Below, in pieces: positions 8,372-16,992 of a stretch of DNA of 64,000 nt. This DNA comes from Bosea sp. ANAM02 (GTDB taxonomy: Bacteria; Pseudomonadota; Alphaproteobacteria; Rhizobiales; Beijerinckiaceae), in the NCBI RefSeq assembly GCF_011764485.1, contig NZ_AP022848.1, forward strand, positions 2,322,001 through 2,386,000, in the 5' to 3' direction. A model generated the notes under the pieces. That model ran no database searches and was not told the DNA's origin. It was given only the letters and a program-made list of their open reading frames with translations. The position numbers were made by a program, and so were the translations under genes. The stretch's first letter is position 1. Each line of letters starts with the position of its first letter.

Positions 8372-9661
8372 ATGCTGACCGGTTCCTATCGCAAGCGGCT
8401 CGAAGCCGATCTTCCCCGCTGGGTCACCGAGGGCTGGCTCACGGCCGAGAATGCCGGCGCGATCCGGCGCTCGGTCGCGCGCGAGCAGGGCGGCATCCGC
8501 CTGCCGGCCGTGCTCGGCCTGCTCGGCGGCCTGCTGATCGCGGCGAGCGTCGCCGCCTTCGTCGCGGCTGGCTGGGAGGACATCCCGCGCCTCGTCAAGC
8601 TCGGCATGGTCCTCGCTGCGATTGCCATCTGCATCGCCTATGCGTTCCGGCTGGAGCGGCAGGGTTCGCCGCGCGGCGCCGATGCCGCCGTGACCTGCGG
8701 CGTGCTGATCTTCGGCGCGGGCCTGGCACTGGTCGGCCAGATGTATCATCTGCCGGCGGACTGGCCGGGCGGGGCCCTGCTGGTCGCGCTCGGCGGCCTG
8801 ATCGCCGCCGTCCTGATGGGCTCGAACGGCGCGCTCGCGATCGCGCTGATCGCGATCTGCGCCTGGAGCGGTGGGCGCTGGGAGGAGGCGCGCAGCGGCG
8901 CCCATCTTAGCTTCTTCATCCTCTATCTGCCGGCGCTCTGGCTCTCGCTGTCGCGTGACAACCGGCTGGTGCATCACCTCGTCGTGCTCGCGGCAGCCGC
9001 CTGGCTCGCGATGGCGCCCGGCTATGGGCTGTTCGACCGCTTCGATTACGGGCTTCTGGCCTATGGGCTGGCGCTCGCCGTGTTCTACGTGGCGCTGGGT
9101 GCCCTGGCGCTCGACCGGGACCTGCCTTCTGTCCTGACCGCCTGCCTGCCCTGGGGCCTGCTCGGGCTGGTGCTGGTGCTGAACGTCGAACTGATCCGCA
9201 TCCTCGACCGGGACGAGGCACGGGCAGGCCATGCCTTCCGCTTCGTCTTCCTGGCCTATGCCGTCGCCATTCCCGTCGTCGCCTGTCTGGCGGGCCTCGC
9301 GCGCGAGCGGCGCTTCGCCTGGCCGCTGGCGGCGGGGCTCGCTTTCGCCTTGCTGGTGCCCGCCGTGTTCTGGACCGGGATCGTCACAGCCATGGTCGGC
9401 AAGATCATCGTCGCGAGCCTCGTGCTGCTGGCGGCGACCGCGCTGGTGGTGGCCGGGTCGGTCGGCGGCATCCGGCGGCTGGTTCTGGCGGGCTCGGCGC
9501 TGTTCGGCGTCGCGATCCTGATCCTGCTCTGGCAGACGATCGGCACGCTGCTGGACCAGTCGCTGTTCTTCCTCGTCGCGGGCGCCGCGCTGCTGGCGAT
9601 CGCCTCCGGGGCGCGGCGGCTCTTCGCCCGGCTCAACCCGCCCGAGAAGGAAGCGGCCTGA
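8372..9661 (+). CDS. DUF2157 domain-containing membrane protein
   Basis: A 429-residue integral membrane protein. The first 65 residues form the soluble DUF2157 head (YRKRLEADLPRWVTEGWLT, then SVAREQGG), followed by about a dozen hydrophobic segments up to the end. The function of the family is unknown. ATG at 8372 was chosen because the DUF2157 homology starts there; the frame runs back to a TTG at 8324 that overlaps the end of a repeat. The stop codon overlaps the start of the next gene (TGATG), so the two are translationally coupled, a pairing seen for DUF2157 and GDYXXLXY proteins in many bacteria. Confidence 0.85.
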   Translation: MLTGSYRKRLEADLPRWVTEGWLTAENAGAIRRSVAREQGGIRLPAVLGLLGGLLIAASVAAFVAAGWEDIPRLVKLGMVLAAIAICIAYAFRLERQGSPRGADAAVTCGVLIFGAGLALVGQMYHLPADWPGGALLVALGGLIAAVLMGSNGALAIALIAICAWSGGRWEEARSGAHLSFFILYLPALWLSLSRDNRLVHHLVVLAAAAWLAMAPGYGLFDRFDYGLLAYGLALAVFYVALGALALDRDLPSVLTACLPWGLLGLVLVLNVELIRILDRDEARAGHAFRFVFLAYAVAIPVVACLAGLARERRFAWPLAAGLAFALLVPAVFWTGIVTAMVGKIIVASLVLLAATALVVAGSVGGIRRLVLAGSALFGVAILILLWQTIGTLLDQSLFFLVAGAALLAIASGARRLFARLNPPEKEAA

Positions 9662-10278
9662 TGCGCGCGCTTTCGGCCGATAGCCTCGTCGCCAGGGTGC
9701 CGCTGGTCTGGCGCGCGCTGGCAACCGCGCTGCTGCTGGGGCTCGTGCTGCTCGCGCTCGTCGAGCAGCGGGCGCGCATCCTGCGAGGCGGTACCGAAAT
9801 CCGTCTGCGGAGCGTGCCGGTCGATCCACGCGACCTCTTCCGCGGCGATTACGTCATCCTCGCCTATCCGATCAGCACGGTGGAAGCCGATGCCGCGGGC
9901 CAGTCGGGCTTCCAGCGTGGCGAGCGCGTCTATGTCAGCCTCGGCCGGGACGAGCAGGGCTTCGCCAAGGCGACCGGCGTCGCGCGTGACTGGCCGAAGG
10001 TCGGCGACGGTATCGTCGTGATCGCCGGACGCGTCACCGCGACCTCGGCCTGCGCCACCAACGCGAACGGCGATGTCGATTGCAGTGGGCGGCGCAACCG
10101 CCTGCGCATCGCCTATGGGCTCGAGAGCTATTTCGTGCCGCAGGGCGAAGGCAAGGCGATCGAGACCACCGACAAGGCCCGGATCGAGGTCGTCGCCGCC
10201 GTTTCGTCGTCGGGGGAGGCCGCGATCAAGCGTCTGCTGATCGACGGCAAGCCGGTCTACGCCGAACCGCCGTATTGA
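9661..10278 (+). CDS. GDYXXLXY domain-containing protein
   Basis: A 205-residue protein with one N-terminal membrane anchor (ALATALLLGLVLLALVEQ) and an outside domain that carries the name-giving motif FRGDYVILAYPIS around residue 60, preceded by VDPRDLF. Two cysteines (ACATNANGDVDC) may form a disulfide in the periplasm. It shares one base with the DUF2157 gene and almost certainly works with it at the membrane; no biochemical role is established for the pair. Confidence 0.88.
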   Translation: MRALSADSLVARVPLVWRALATALLLGLVLLALVEQRARILRGGTEIRLRSVPVDPRDLFRGDYVILAYPISTVEADAAGQSGFQRGERVYVSLGRDEQGFAKATGVARDWPKVGDGIVVIAGRVTATSACATNANGDVDCSGRRNRLRIAYGLESYFVPQGEGKAIETTDKARIEVVAAVSSSGEAAIKRLLIDGKPVYAEPPY

Positions 10279-10323
10279 AGAGCATTGGCTGTTCACGGGC
10301 CCGCCTCGACTTCTCGTAAAAGC

Positions 10324-10428
10324 GTGGGGCATCCCGGACGCGGCGAAGCGGAGATCCGGGGTCCATTCCTGAACCTTGACTGGAAGCGCTCCGGCATGGA
10401 TCCCGGGTCAAGCCCGGGATGACCTGCG
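10324..10428. repeat. dispersed intergenic palindromic repeat (type B)
   Basis: Second copy of the element at 1504-1606: GGGCATCCCGGACGCGGCGA at one end, AAGCGCTCCGGCATGGATCC in the middle and CAAGCCCGGGATGACC at the other end. The remaining sequence of the 10279-10624 gap, outside this repeat, shows no gene or clear site apart from the region just before opgC. Confidence 0.75.
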
Positions 10429-10624
10429 TATTTCCTTAAGCGTCATCGTCCGACGGCGTCCGTTATCACATTGCCGTGTCGGCGCCGCTCCGTCTCGACC
10501 CCGCCGCAAAGCCGCTCATGATGCATCACACGTGCTTGTGACAACGCGCCGCGTGACGCGAATCCCCGGGAGTTATATGAACAGCAGATGAACGGCTTCG
10601 ACAGCGGACGTTCATCTGGGAGCG

Positions 10625-11938
10625 TTGACCCGGGAACATGTATCGGCCGTCGACGTTTCGACTGTGATTTCCGGCCTGCCGAAGGCTGCCTCGCTCAAGG
10701 ACTTGCGTCCCGTGTCCTCCCTCTCTTCCTTCAGGCGCTTCCTGCTTCTCGGCCGACCGGCCGTGGACGCGGTGCTGACCGCGCAGGGGCGGGACGCGCG
10801 GATCGACGTGATCCGCGGGCTCGCCCTGCTGATCATCTTCATCAACCACATGCCGGGGAACGTGGTCTCGGCCTATATGCCGCATAATTTCGGCTTCTCG
10901 GACGCGGCCGATATCTTCGTGCTGCTCGCCGGCGTCTCGGCGACGCTGGCCTATGGGGGGCTGATCGAGCAGCGTGGCTTCGCGGTCGCCGGCCTGAAGC
11001 TCGGCGCCCGGCTCTGGACGCTCTACATCGCCCATATCGCTGTGTTCATCATCGTCTGCGGCGTGGTCGCCACGGCGGTGACGCGGACGCAGAACCCGCT
11101 CTATATCGAGGCGATCAACATCCAGCCCTTCTTCCGCGACACGATCGAGGCGCTGATCGGCGCGCTGACCCTGACCTATCAGCCGTCCTATCTCGATATC
11201 CTGCCGCTCTATATCGTGCTGCTCGCGCTGTTCCCGATGATGTATTATGCGGCGCGGCTGAGCCCGCTGCTGACGCTCGCCTGCTCGCTGGCGATCTGGC
11301 AGGCGGCGCTCGCTTTCGAGCTGAACCTGCCCAATGGCAATGCCGGCACCTGGTTCTTCAACCCCTTCGCCTGGCAGGTCGTGTTCACGCTCGGCGTCGT
11401 CATCGGCCGCGCGGCGCAACTCGGCGTTCGCGCGCCGCGCCTCGTCTGGCTCGACGTCGCGGCGGTCGCCTTCATCGTCTTCGCCTGGGTGGTGAAGGCG
11501 TCGAGCGGCAATCCGACCGGAATCGTGACGCTGAACGACTGGTTCGACTCCGTTCAGCTCGGCTCGGACAAGACCAATCTCGCCTGGACGCGCATCCTGC
11601 ATATCGGCGCGCTGGCCTGGCTGGCGATCCGCTGGCTGCCGGCGGGTGGTGCCTTGGCCAAGGCGATGCCCGGCCGCGCGCTGGCCAAGACGGGACAGAA
11701 TTCGCTGCATGTCTTCTGCGTCGGCATCGTGCTCTCGATCATCGGGCAGATCGTGCTCGCGGAAACCTCCTTCGATCTCGGCGTTCAGTTGCTGATATGC
11801 ACGGCTGGCGCTACAATCCTGACAGGGTTAGGGATTTTCCTGTCGTGGTACGGTTCGATCACGAAACGCGGCGCAAGCGCCGAGGCTATCCAGGCCCGTG
11901 GCGCGCCGTTGCCGCGGCCGTCCTTCTCCTCGCGCTGA
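10625..11938 (+). CDS. opgC: OpgC domain-containing acyltransferase
   Basis: A 437-residue membrane protein of the OpgC family, which adds succinyl groups to osmoregulated periplasmic glucans. After about 55 residues of soluble head it shows ARIDVIRGLALLIIFINHMPG, the family start with a conserved His, followed by about ten membrane helices ending near residue 425. No ATG is available before the conserved region, so the start is a TTG at 10625 or one of the GTG codons just inside; this is uncertain. The last 142 bases overlap the next gene in another frame. Glucan backbone genes opgG/opgH are not in the window. Confidence 0.82.
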   Translation: MTREHVSAVDVSTVISGLPKAASLKDLRPVSSLSSFRRFLLLGRPAVDAVLTAQGRDARIDVIRGLALLIIFINHMPGNVVSAYMPHNFGFSDAADIFVLLAGVSATLAYGGLIEQRGFAVAGLKLGARLWTLYIAHIAVFIIVCGVVATAVTRTQNPLYIEAINIQPFFRDTIEALIGALTLTYQPSYLDILPLYIVLLALFPMMYYAARLSPLLTLACSLAIWQAALAFELNLPNGNAGTWFFNPFAWQVVFTLGVVIGRAAQLGVRAPRLVWLDVAAVAFIVFAWVVKASSGNPTGIVTLNDWFDSVQLGSDKTNLAWTRILHIGALAWLAIRWLPAGGALAKAMPGRALAKTGQNSLHVFCVGIVLSIIGQIVLAETSFDLGVQLLICTAGATILTGLGIFLSWYGSITKRGASAEAIQARGAPLPRPSFSSR

Positions 11939-12684
11939 ATTCCGGATCGGGCGCGGCGCCGCTGCCGCCGCCGCTCGATGCCCGCTGCCGCACGGAAGCG
12001 GCGAAGATCGCCTTTCAGCCAAGCCTTCCCGCCGCCCGCAGGGCGCTTCAGGAAACCGGCCGCCTGACGATCGTTGCGCTCGGTTCCTCCGCGACCGCAG
12101 GGTCCGGCGCCAGCGCCGACGACAGGAGCTACCCGTCCGTCCTGCAGGCGGAATTGCGCCGGCGCCTGCCGGGGGCCGAGGTCAGGGTCGTCAACAAGGG
12201 CGTCGGCGGCCAGTCGGCTTACGACATGCTGTCGCGCATGCAGGCCGACGTCATCGACGAGAAGCCGGCGATCGTGATCTGGCAGGCCGTGATCAATGAC
12301 GTGATCCGCGATGTCGGCGAGGACAAGCTCGGCAAGATCCTGCGCAAGGGCGTCGGCAAGGCACGGGCTGCCGGGATCGAGATGATCCTGATGGACCTGC
12401 CCTGGCTGCCACGCGAGGGGCGCTACCCGCATTACGACGATTACCGCAAGGTGCTGACGAAAACGGCGCAGGATCAGGCGATCGCGCTCTTTCCGCGCTA
12501 TGCGATGATGAAGGGCTGGTCGAATTCACGCCAGTTCACCCCGGAGGAACTCGTCGGCATGGACGGCTTGCATCTGGTCGATGCGGGCTATCGCTGCCTG
12601 GCGCTGCGGCTGGCGGATGGAATCGTCGCCGGGATCGGGCCCGTCAGGATCGAGACGGCGGGCAAGGGAAAGCCGACGAATTGA
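11797..12684 (+). CDS. SGNH/GDSL hydrolase family protein
   Basis: A 295-residue protein with a basic head, one hydrophobic export segment (WRAVAAAVLLLALNSG) and an SGNH hydrolase domain from about residue 85. Block I reads ALGSSATAG, with Ser where many members have Asp, block III holds VINDV, and block V holds DGLHLVDAGY with the Asp/His of the triad. It is probably a periplasmic esterase or acyl-hydrolase. The start lies deep inside opgC; if the ATG is right the genes overlap by 142 bases, and a later GTG near 11845 is possible. The tight link with opgC suggests a role in trimming or moving acyl groups on periplasmic glucans; this is inference. Confidence 0.8.
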   Translation: MHGWRYNPDRVRDFPVVVRFDHETRRKRRGYPGPWRAVAAAVLLLALNSGSGAAPLPPPLDARCRTEAAKIAFQPSLPAARRALQETGRLTIVALGSSATAGSGASADDRSYPSVLQAELRRRLPGAEVRVVNKGVGGQSAYDMLSRMQADVIDEKPAIVIWQAVINDVIRDVGEDKLGKILRKGVGKARAAGIEMILMDLPWLPREGRYPHYDDYRKVLTKTAQDQAIALFPRYAMMKGWSNSRQFTPEELVGMDGLHLVDAGYRCLALRLADGIVAGIGPVRIETAGKGKPTN

Positions 12685-12690
12685 AGTTCT

Positions 12691-12730
12691 GTCATTCCGG
12701 GGCGCGCCTGCGGCGCGCCCCGGAATGACA
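12691..12730. repeat. short type A palindromic repeat, hairpin form
   Basis: A compact hairpin GTCATTCCGGGGCGCGCC - TGC - GGCGCGCCCCGGAATGAC with about 18-bp arms. It has the ends of the larger type A element but no inner block. It lies between convergent genes, so it may serve as a terminator for one or both. Confidence 0.75.
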
Positions 12731-12755
12731 ACGGGCGTGCGAAGGAGCTGCCGGC

Positions 12756-13673
12756 CTACTTTGCCAGAACCTCGATATCGCGGTCGCTGCCCGACTCGAC
12801 CTTGAAGTCGCGGGAATAGACCTGTCCCTCCTGCCGGGCGATCAGGACATAGTCGCCCTCGGCCAGGATGACCTGCGGGAAGGCGCCGATCGCCTCGCGG
12901 ATCACGTCGCCGCCGGGAGTCAGCACGCTGAAGGCGGTGCCGGCGAAGGCTTCGCCGCCGGCATTGGCGACGAGCTTCAGCGTCACCTTGGCGGCGCGGT
13001 GATGCAGCGTCGCGTCGGTGACCTTGCCGGTCTCGACCTTCACGTCGGCGCGCTGGATCGCGTTGGAATCGCCGTAGGTCAAGACGATGTGATAGGTGCC
13101 CTCGGGCAGGCGGATGACCTCGCCCGCCTTGGCGCCGCTGGTGATCAGGCGTCCTTCCGAATTGCCCTGCAGCGGCACGAAGACCGAGAAGGAGAGCAGG
13201 GAGCCCGGGAGCGGCGCATCGCCGATCGAACCGGCGAGCGAGAGCGCTCCCGCGCTGATCTGTACCTGGTCGCGCAGACCGTCCGGCCCCAGGCTGAGGC
13301 GCTTGGTGCCGCTGGCGAAGCCATAGCCGGCATGGATGACGTAGTTGCCCGGCGGAAGCGAGAAGGCGGGCTCCGGCTCGGAGGAGCGCGCGACGATCCT
13401 GGGGGAGGCGCCATCGACGCCTTCGCTGAGGACGCGCCAGTTCAGCCCGGAGCGGATCGGCTTGCGGTCGGCGGCGAACTGGGCGGCCAAGGTCAGGCGC
13501 GCGAGCCCGTTCGGCGCGGCCGGCTGGCCCTGCATCGGTGCAGGAGGAGGCGCATCGGCTCCGGGGCCGGGATCGGCGGACTGGGCGCCGGCAAGATCGG
13601 GCGCAAGCAGGACGGCCATGGCGAAGGCCGCTCCGACAAGGCGGCGAGCTTTGAAGCCCTCCAATTCAAGCAT
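12756..13673 (-). CDS. exported protein of unknown function
   Basis: A 305-residue secreted protein that I cannot assign. The signal peptide has the core VGAAFAMAVLLAPDLAGA, then a Pro/Gly/Ala-rich stretch to about residue 55. The rest is a series of beta-rich, immunoglobulin-like segments with repeated patterns of the kind LPPGNYVIHAGYG, LPEGTYHIVLTYGD and LAEGDYVLIARQEG, which resemble carboxypeptidase-regulatory-like or PEGA-type repeats. The start is the ATG at 13673, after GAGGACG. The role may be structural or in binding at the cell envelope. It is convergent with the SGNH hydrolase and divergent from the nitroreductase. Confidence 0.7.
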   Translation of the reverse strand: MLELEGFKARRLVGAAFAMAVLLAPDLAGAQSADPGPGADAPPPAPMQGQPAAPNGLARLTLAAQFAADRKPIRSGLNWRVLSEGVDGASPRIVARSSEPEPAFSLPPGNYVIHAGYGFASGTKRLSLGPDGLRDQVQISAGALSLAGSIGDAPLPGSLLSFSVFVPLQGNSEGRLITSGAKAGEVIRLPEGTYHIVLTYGDSNAIQRADVKVETGKVTDATLHHRAAKVTLKLVANAGGEAFAGTAFSVLTPGGDVIREAIGAFPQVILAEGDYVLIARQEGQVYSRDFKVESGSDRDIEVLAK

Positions 13674-13776
13674 GCTTTTCGTCCTCGGCGGTTCTGCGGC
13701 GATGTATGAGCAGCTCCGCTTGTCCTCATCATGGCGAAGGAATAGGTCAATTACCAAGCCATAGTCAGGATGTTTC

Positions 13777-14346
13777 ATGACCGATACGCTCTCTCTGCTC
13801 AAGCTGCGTCGCTCCGTGCCGCCGCAGTTCCTCACGGCGCCTGGCCCGGATGGCGCCCAGCTCGACGACCTCCTGGCCATTGCCGCGCGCGTGCCCGATC
13901 ATGGCAAGCTCGCGCCCTGGCGCTTCATCGTCTTCAAGGGGGCGGCCCGCGAGGAGGCGGCCGATATCGTCGCCCGCATCTTCCGGGAGAAGAACCCGCA
14001 GGCGAGCGAGGACCAGGTCGAGTTCGAGCGCAAGCGCCTGCTGCATGCGCCGGTCATCGTCGCCGTGATATCGCGGGCGCGCGAGCACGCCAAGATTCCG
14101 CTCTGGGAGCAGGAGCTCTCGGCCGGCGCGGTCTGCATGAACATGCTCGTCGCCGCCTATGCCATGGGCTATGCCGGCTCCTGGCTGACCAACTGGTTCT
14201 CCTTCGACCGGCAGGTGCTGAGCGAATTCGGGCTGGCCGAGGACGAGCGCATGGCCGGCTTCCTGCATCTCGGCACCCCGACCGCGCCGATCACCGATCG
14301 CGACCGGCCGGTGATGGCCGATATCGTCAGCTATTACGGGTCCTGA
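13777..14346 (+). CDS. nitroreductase family protein
   Basis: A 189-residue FMN-dependent nitroreductase-fold protein. The N-terminal LKLRRSVPP and PDHGKLAPWRF supply flavin-phosphate contacts as in the YdjA-like branch, and AGAVCMNMLVAAYAMGY and HLGTPT complete the usual pattern. Members reduce nitro groups or quinone-like acceptors with NAD(P)H. It ends 4 bases before a flavin reductase-like gene, so the two are probably one operon. The physiological substrate cannot be read from the sequence. Confidence 0.9.
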   Translation: MTDTLSLLKLRRSVPPQFLTAPGPDGAQLDDLLAIAARVPDHGKLAPWRFIVFKGAAREEAADIVARIFREKNPQASEDQVEFERKRLLHAPVIVAVISRAREHAKIPLWEQELSAGAVCMNMLVAAYAMGYAGSWLTNWFSFDRQVLSEFGLAEDERMAGFLHLGTPTAPITDRDRPVMADIVSYYGS

Positions 14347-14350
14347 CACG

Positions 14351-14956
14351 ATGATCTATTCGGCCACGAAAGAGGATCTCGGCTTCGCGCACGATCCGTT
14401 CAAGGCGATCGTCGCGCCGCGGCCGATCGGCTGGATCACGGCGCTGAGCGCCAAAGGCGAGGTCAATCTCTCGCCCTACAGCTTCTTCAACGCGATCTCG
14501 TCGCGGCCGAACATCGTGATGTTCTCCTCGGAGAACCGGAAGGACGCCGTCGCCTTCGCCGAGGAGACCGGCGAGTTCACCTGCTCGCTGGTGACCAAGG
14601 CGCTGGCGCATCCGATGAACCTGACCTCGGCGCCGCTGCCGCGGGGCGAGAGCGAATATCCCCATGCCGGGCTGGAGATGGCGCCGTCGCGCTTCGTCAA
14701 GCCGCCGCGCGTCGCCGGCACGCCGGCCGCGCTCGAATGCAAGCTGCTCTCGGTCCAGCAGTTGCAGGATATCGACGGCAACGCCGTGCCGCGCTGGATG
14801 GTGTTGGGGCAGGTCGTCGGCATCTTCATCGACGATGCCTTCGTCAAGGACGGGCGCTTCGACACCGCCGGCGCCAACCCGATCGCGCGCTGCGGCTATG
14901 CCGATTATGCCGAGGTGACGAGCCTGTTCTCGATCACGCGCCCTGCGGGCGGGTAG
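14351..14956 (+). CDS. flavin reductase family protein
   Basis: A 201-residue protein of the FMN-binding split-barrel flavin reductase family. Near the N-terminus KAIVAPRPIGWITALSAKG and NLSPYSFFNAISSRPNIV form the flavin-binding core; the C-terminal half carries HAGLEMAPS and the CGYADYAEVTSLFSI closing segment. The family reduces FMN/FAD or forms part of a two-component mono-oxygenase. The start follows the nitroreductase stop by four bases (TGACACGATG). No partner oxygenase is nearby. Confidence 0.9.
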   Translation: MIYSATKEDLGFAHDPFKAIVAPRPIGWITALSAKGEVNLSPYSFFNAISSRPNIVMFSSENRKDAVAFAEETGEFTCSLVTKALAHPMNLTSAPLPRGESEYPHAGLEMAPSRFVKPPRVAGTPAALECKLLSVQQLQDIDGNAVPRWMVLGQVVGIFIDDAFVKDGRFDTAGANPIARCGYADYAEVTSLFSITRPAGG

Positions 14957-14970
14957 GATCGTCAAGCGCC

Positions 14971-15061
14971 GTCATGCTCGCCCTTGTGGCGAGCATCCAC
15001 GTCTTGAACACCGCACTGCATCGATGAAGACGTGGATGGTCGGGACAAGCCCGACCATGAC
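14971..15061. repeat. dispersed intergenic palindromic repeat (type C)
   Basis: Starts GTCATGCTCGCCCTTGTGGC and ends GGTCGGGACAAGCCCGACCATGAC in outline, with an inner ATCCACGTCTTGAA whose inverted match is GAAGACGTGGAT. A second copy lies at 51744-51833. It sits between the flavin reductase and the convergent HMA gene. Confidence 0.75.
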
Positions 15062-15089
15062 GGGAAGCGTGCCCCGGACGGCGTCGGCT

Positions 15090-15299
15090 TCAACCCGCCA
15101 GCGGCCTGGCGCTGTAATCCCCGAATTCCGCCAGCGCCTTGTTGATCGCCTCGGCATCGAGTTTGGCGCCTTCCGGCAAGGTGAGGCGCGGCGGATCGAG
15201 CGTCACCGTCGCGCCGGGAGCGAGCGCTGTCGCGGCGCGCTGGACGCGCGAGGCGCAACCGCCGCAATGCATGCCTGAAACCTCGAAAACCTGAGTCAT
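15090..15299 (-). CDS. heavy-metal-associated (HMA) domain protein
   Basis: A 69-residue, single-domain HMA protein of the CopZ/Atx1 type. The metal-binding motif GMHCGGCASRV begins at residue 9. Such proteins carry Cu(I) or related soft metals between a transporter and its clients in the cytoplasm. No P-type ATPase or metal regulator gene is in the window, so the partner is unknown. It is followed on the same strand by nothing until the type C repeat. Confidence 0.88.
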   Translation of the reverse strand: MTQVFEVSGMHCGGCASRVQRAATALAPGATVTLDPPRLTLPEGAKLDAEAINKALAEFGDYSARPLAG

Positions 15300-15318
15300 T
15301 CGAATCGCCTCCGGCGGT

Positions 15319-16197
15319 TCATTCAGCCAGTTTGCGAGCTCGTGCGACGAGCCGCTGCGCCTTGATCAGATGGGGACGATCCAGCATTTCGCCATCGAGC
15401 CCGATGACGCCGGCGCTGGGATTGGCCTCGAACAGGGCGATGATCTGCTCCGCCTTGGCGAGCGCTGCCGGCGAAGGCGCGAAGATCTCGTTGATGACCG
15501 GGACCTGTGCTGGGTGGATCGCCATCTTGCCGGTGAAGCCGTCGCGGCGCGAGGCGAGGCATTCGGCGCGGAAGCTGGCATCGTCGCGGAAATTGGTGAA
15601 GACCGTGTCGATCGCGTCGACCTGCGCCGCCGTCGCGGCGAAGAGGGTGAGGGCGCGGGCGAGGCGATAGGGATCGGCATAGGAGCCGTCCTCCAGCCTG
15701 TTGGTCTCGGCGCCGAGATCGGCCGAGAGGTCCTCCGCGCCCCAGGTCAGCGCCATCAGGCGGTGCGAGGAGCGGCTGTAGCTGCCGAGCCCGAAGATCG
15801 CCTTGCCGGTCTCGGTGCCGATCGGGAGGATGCGCGTCGTGCCGTCCGGCAGGTCGGCCTCGGCCTCGCGCACCGCGATCTTGGCGGCGAGATGGCCGAC
15901 ATCGGTGCCGCCCTCCGATTTGGGCAGCATGATCGCGTCCGGCGCGCCGGGCATGATCGCGTCGAGATCGGCATCGCTCATGCCGGTCGTCAGGGCGTTG
16001 ATGCGGACGATGAGCAGCGGGCGCTTCGGCAGGGGGCGGGTGGCTTCGAGGAAGGCGCGGGTGATCTCGCGCGCCTGCGGCTTGCCGTCGAGCGCGACGG
16101 AATCCTCAAGGTCGAGGATCAGCGCGTCTGCACCACAGTCCAGGCCCTTCTGCTGCTTCTTCGGGCTGTCGCCCGGCACGAACAGGAGCGAGCGCAT
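15319..16197 (-). CDS. HpcH/HpaI aldolase / citrate lyase beta-like (CoA ester lyase)
   Basis: A 292-residue protein of the CitE/malyl-CoA lyase branch. It opens with MRSLLFVPGDSPKK, followed by ADALILDLEDSVA with metal-ligand Asp/Glu residues, and later LTWGAEDLSADLG and KMAIHPAQVPVINE, all family marks. These enzymes cleave or form 3-hydroxy acyl-CoA thioesters such as malyl-CoA or methylmalyl-CoA. A longer open frame upstream was rejected because the domain starts here. The ATG lies 5 bases after the stop of the MaoC gene, which points to a joint pathway of CoA thioester hydration and cleavage. Confidence 0.88.
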   Translation of the reverse strand: MRSLLFVPGDSPKKQQKGLDCGADALILDLEDSVALDGKPQAREITRAFLEATRPLPKRPLLIVRINALTTGMSDADLDAIMPGAPDAIMLPKSEGGTDVGHLAAKIAVREAEADLPDGTTRILPIGTETGKAIFGLGSYSRSSHRLMALTWGAEDLSADLGAETNRLEDGSYADPYRLARALTLFAATAAQVDAIDTVFTNFRDDASFRAECLASRRDGFTGKMAIHPAQVPVINEIFAPSPAALAKAEQIIALFEANPSAGVIGLDGEMLDRPHLIKAQRLVARARKLAE

Positions 16198-16202
16198 GCC
16201 GG

Positions 16203-16700
16203 TCAGACCGCGACCGTGGCGGGGGCCGGGCGCCTGCGCATGAAGGCCTGGCGGCGGCACTGGGCGACCAGCGTGCCGTCCTGCTTATAGGCCTTGTGCA
16301 CGAACTCGACGATGCCGGCATCAGGGCGCGAGCGCGACTCGCGCTTGGCGGCGATCTCGGTGGTGCAGTTGATGGTGTCGCCCTCGAAGAGCGGGGCGGG
16401 GAAGAGCACGTCGGTCATGCCGAGATTGCCGATGGTGGTGCCGACCGTGGTGTCGTTGACGGAGATACCGATCATCAGGCCGAGCGTGAACAGCGAGTTC
16501 ATCAGCGGCTTGCCCCATTCGGTTTCGGTCGCGCAGAAATGCGCATCGATATGAAGGGGTTGCGGGTTCAGCGTCATGTTGGAGAACAGCATGTTGTCCA
16601 TCTGCGTGACGGTGCGGGTCAGGCCGTGCTCGATGACCGCGCCGACCTGGAAATCCTCGAAATAGATTCCGCCACGCTTGTGACGCACCATATCCGCCAT
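16203..16700 (-). CDS. MaoC family dehydratase
   Basis: A 165-residue hot-dog fold hydratase/dehydratase. It shows GIYFEDFQVGAVIEHG at the start, the catalytic-type Asp/His region NPQPLHIDAHFC, and FEGDTINCTTEI. Members hydrate enoyl-CoA thioesters; those paired with CitE-type lyases often act on mesaconyl-CoA-like substrates. The start at 16700 is preceded by GGCGGAGGCG; the frame extends another 17 codons upstream. It is first in a two-gene unit with the CoA ester lyase. Confidence 0.87.
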   Translation of the reverse strand: MADMVRHKRGGIYFEDFQVGAVIEHGLTRTVTQMDNMLFSNMTLNPQPLHIDAHFCATETEWGKPLMNSLFTLGLMIGISVNDTTVGTTIGNLGMTDVLFPAPLFEGDTINCTTEIAAKRESRSRPDAGIVEFVHKAYKQDGTLVAQCRRQAFMRRRPAPATVAV

Positions 16701-16774
16701 AGACGCCTCCGCCTTCATAAAGATCGCCGCGCGCCCTGTCGGGCGCGCCAATGGCGATCGGTATCTTTGTCACG

Positions 16775-16820
16775 GCATCGAAGCTTTCCGAAAAGTGGAA
16801 TCCACTTTTCGGTTCGATGC
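16775..16820. repeat. imperfect palindrome of the CGAAAAGTGGAATCCACTTTTCG kind
   Basis: GCATCGAA at one end and TTCGATGC at the other enclose CCGAAAAGTGGA and its inverted match TCCACTTTTCGG. It lies in the 292-bp gap between MaoC and the lytic transglycosylase. A related half occurs at about 54748-54770. It could be a mobile-repeat relic or a transcription terminator. Confidence 0.65.
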
Positions 16821-16992
16821 TGGCCGGCTGCTGAGCCGGAACGAGAAGTCGTAGTGTGCCCTCCGTCGGGAGGGAAGCGGAAAGCGCTGCTGCCCCGGCG
16901 GCAGGAGGCCGATCTTAACGGTTCGCTTACCATAATGGAGCAGTTTCGGAGGGTGCCTGGGCATTGCGCGCGGGCCGCCGCCGAAGGTCTCG

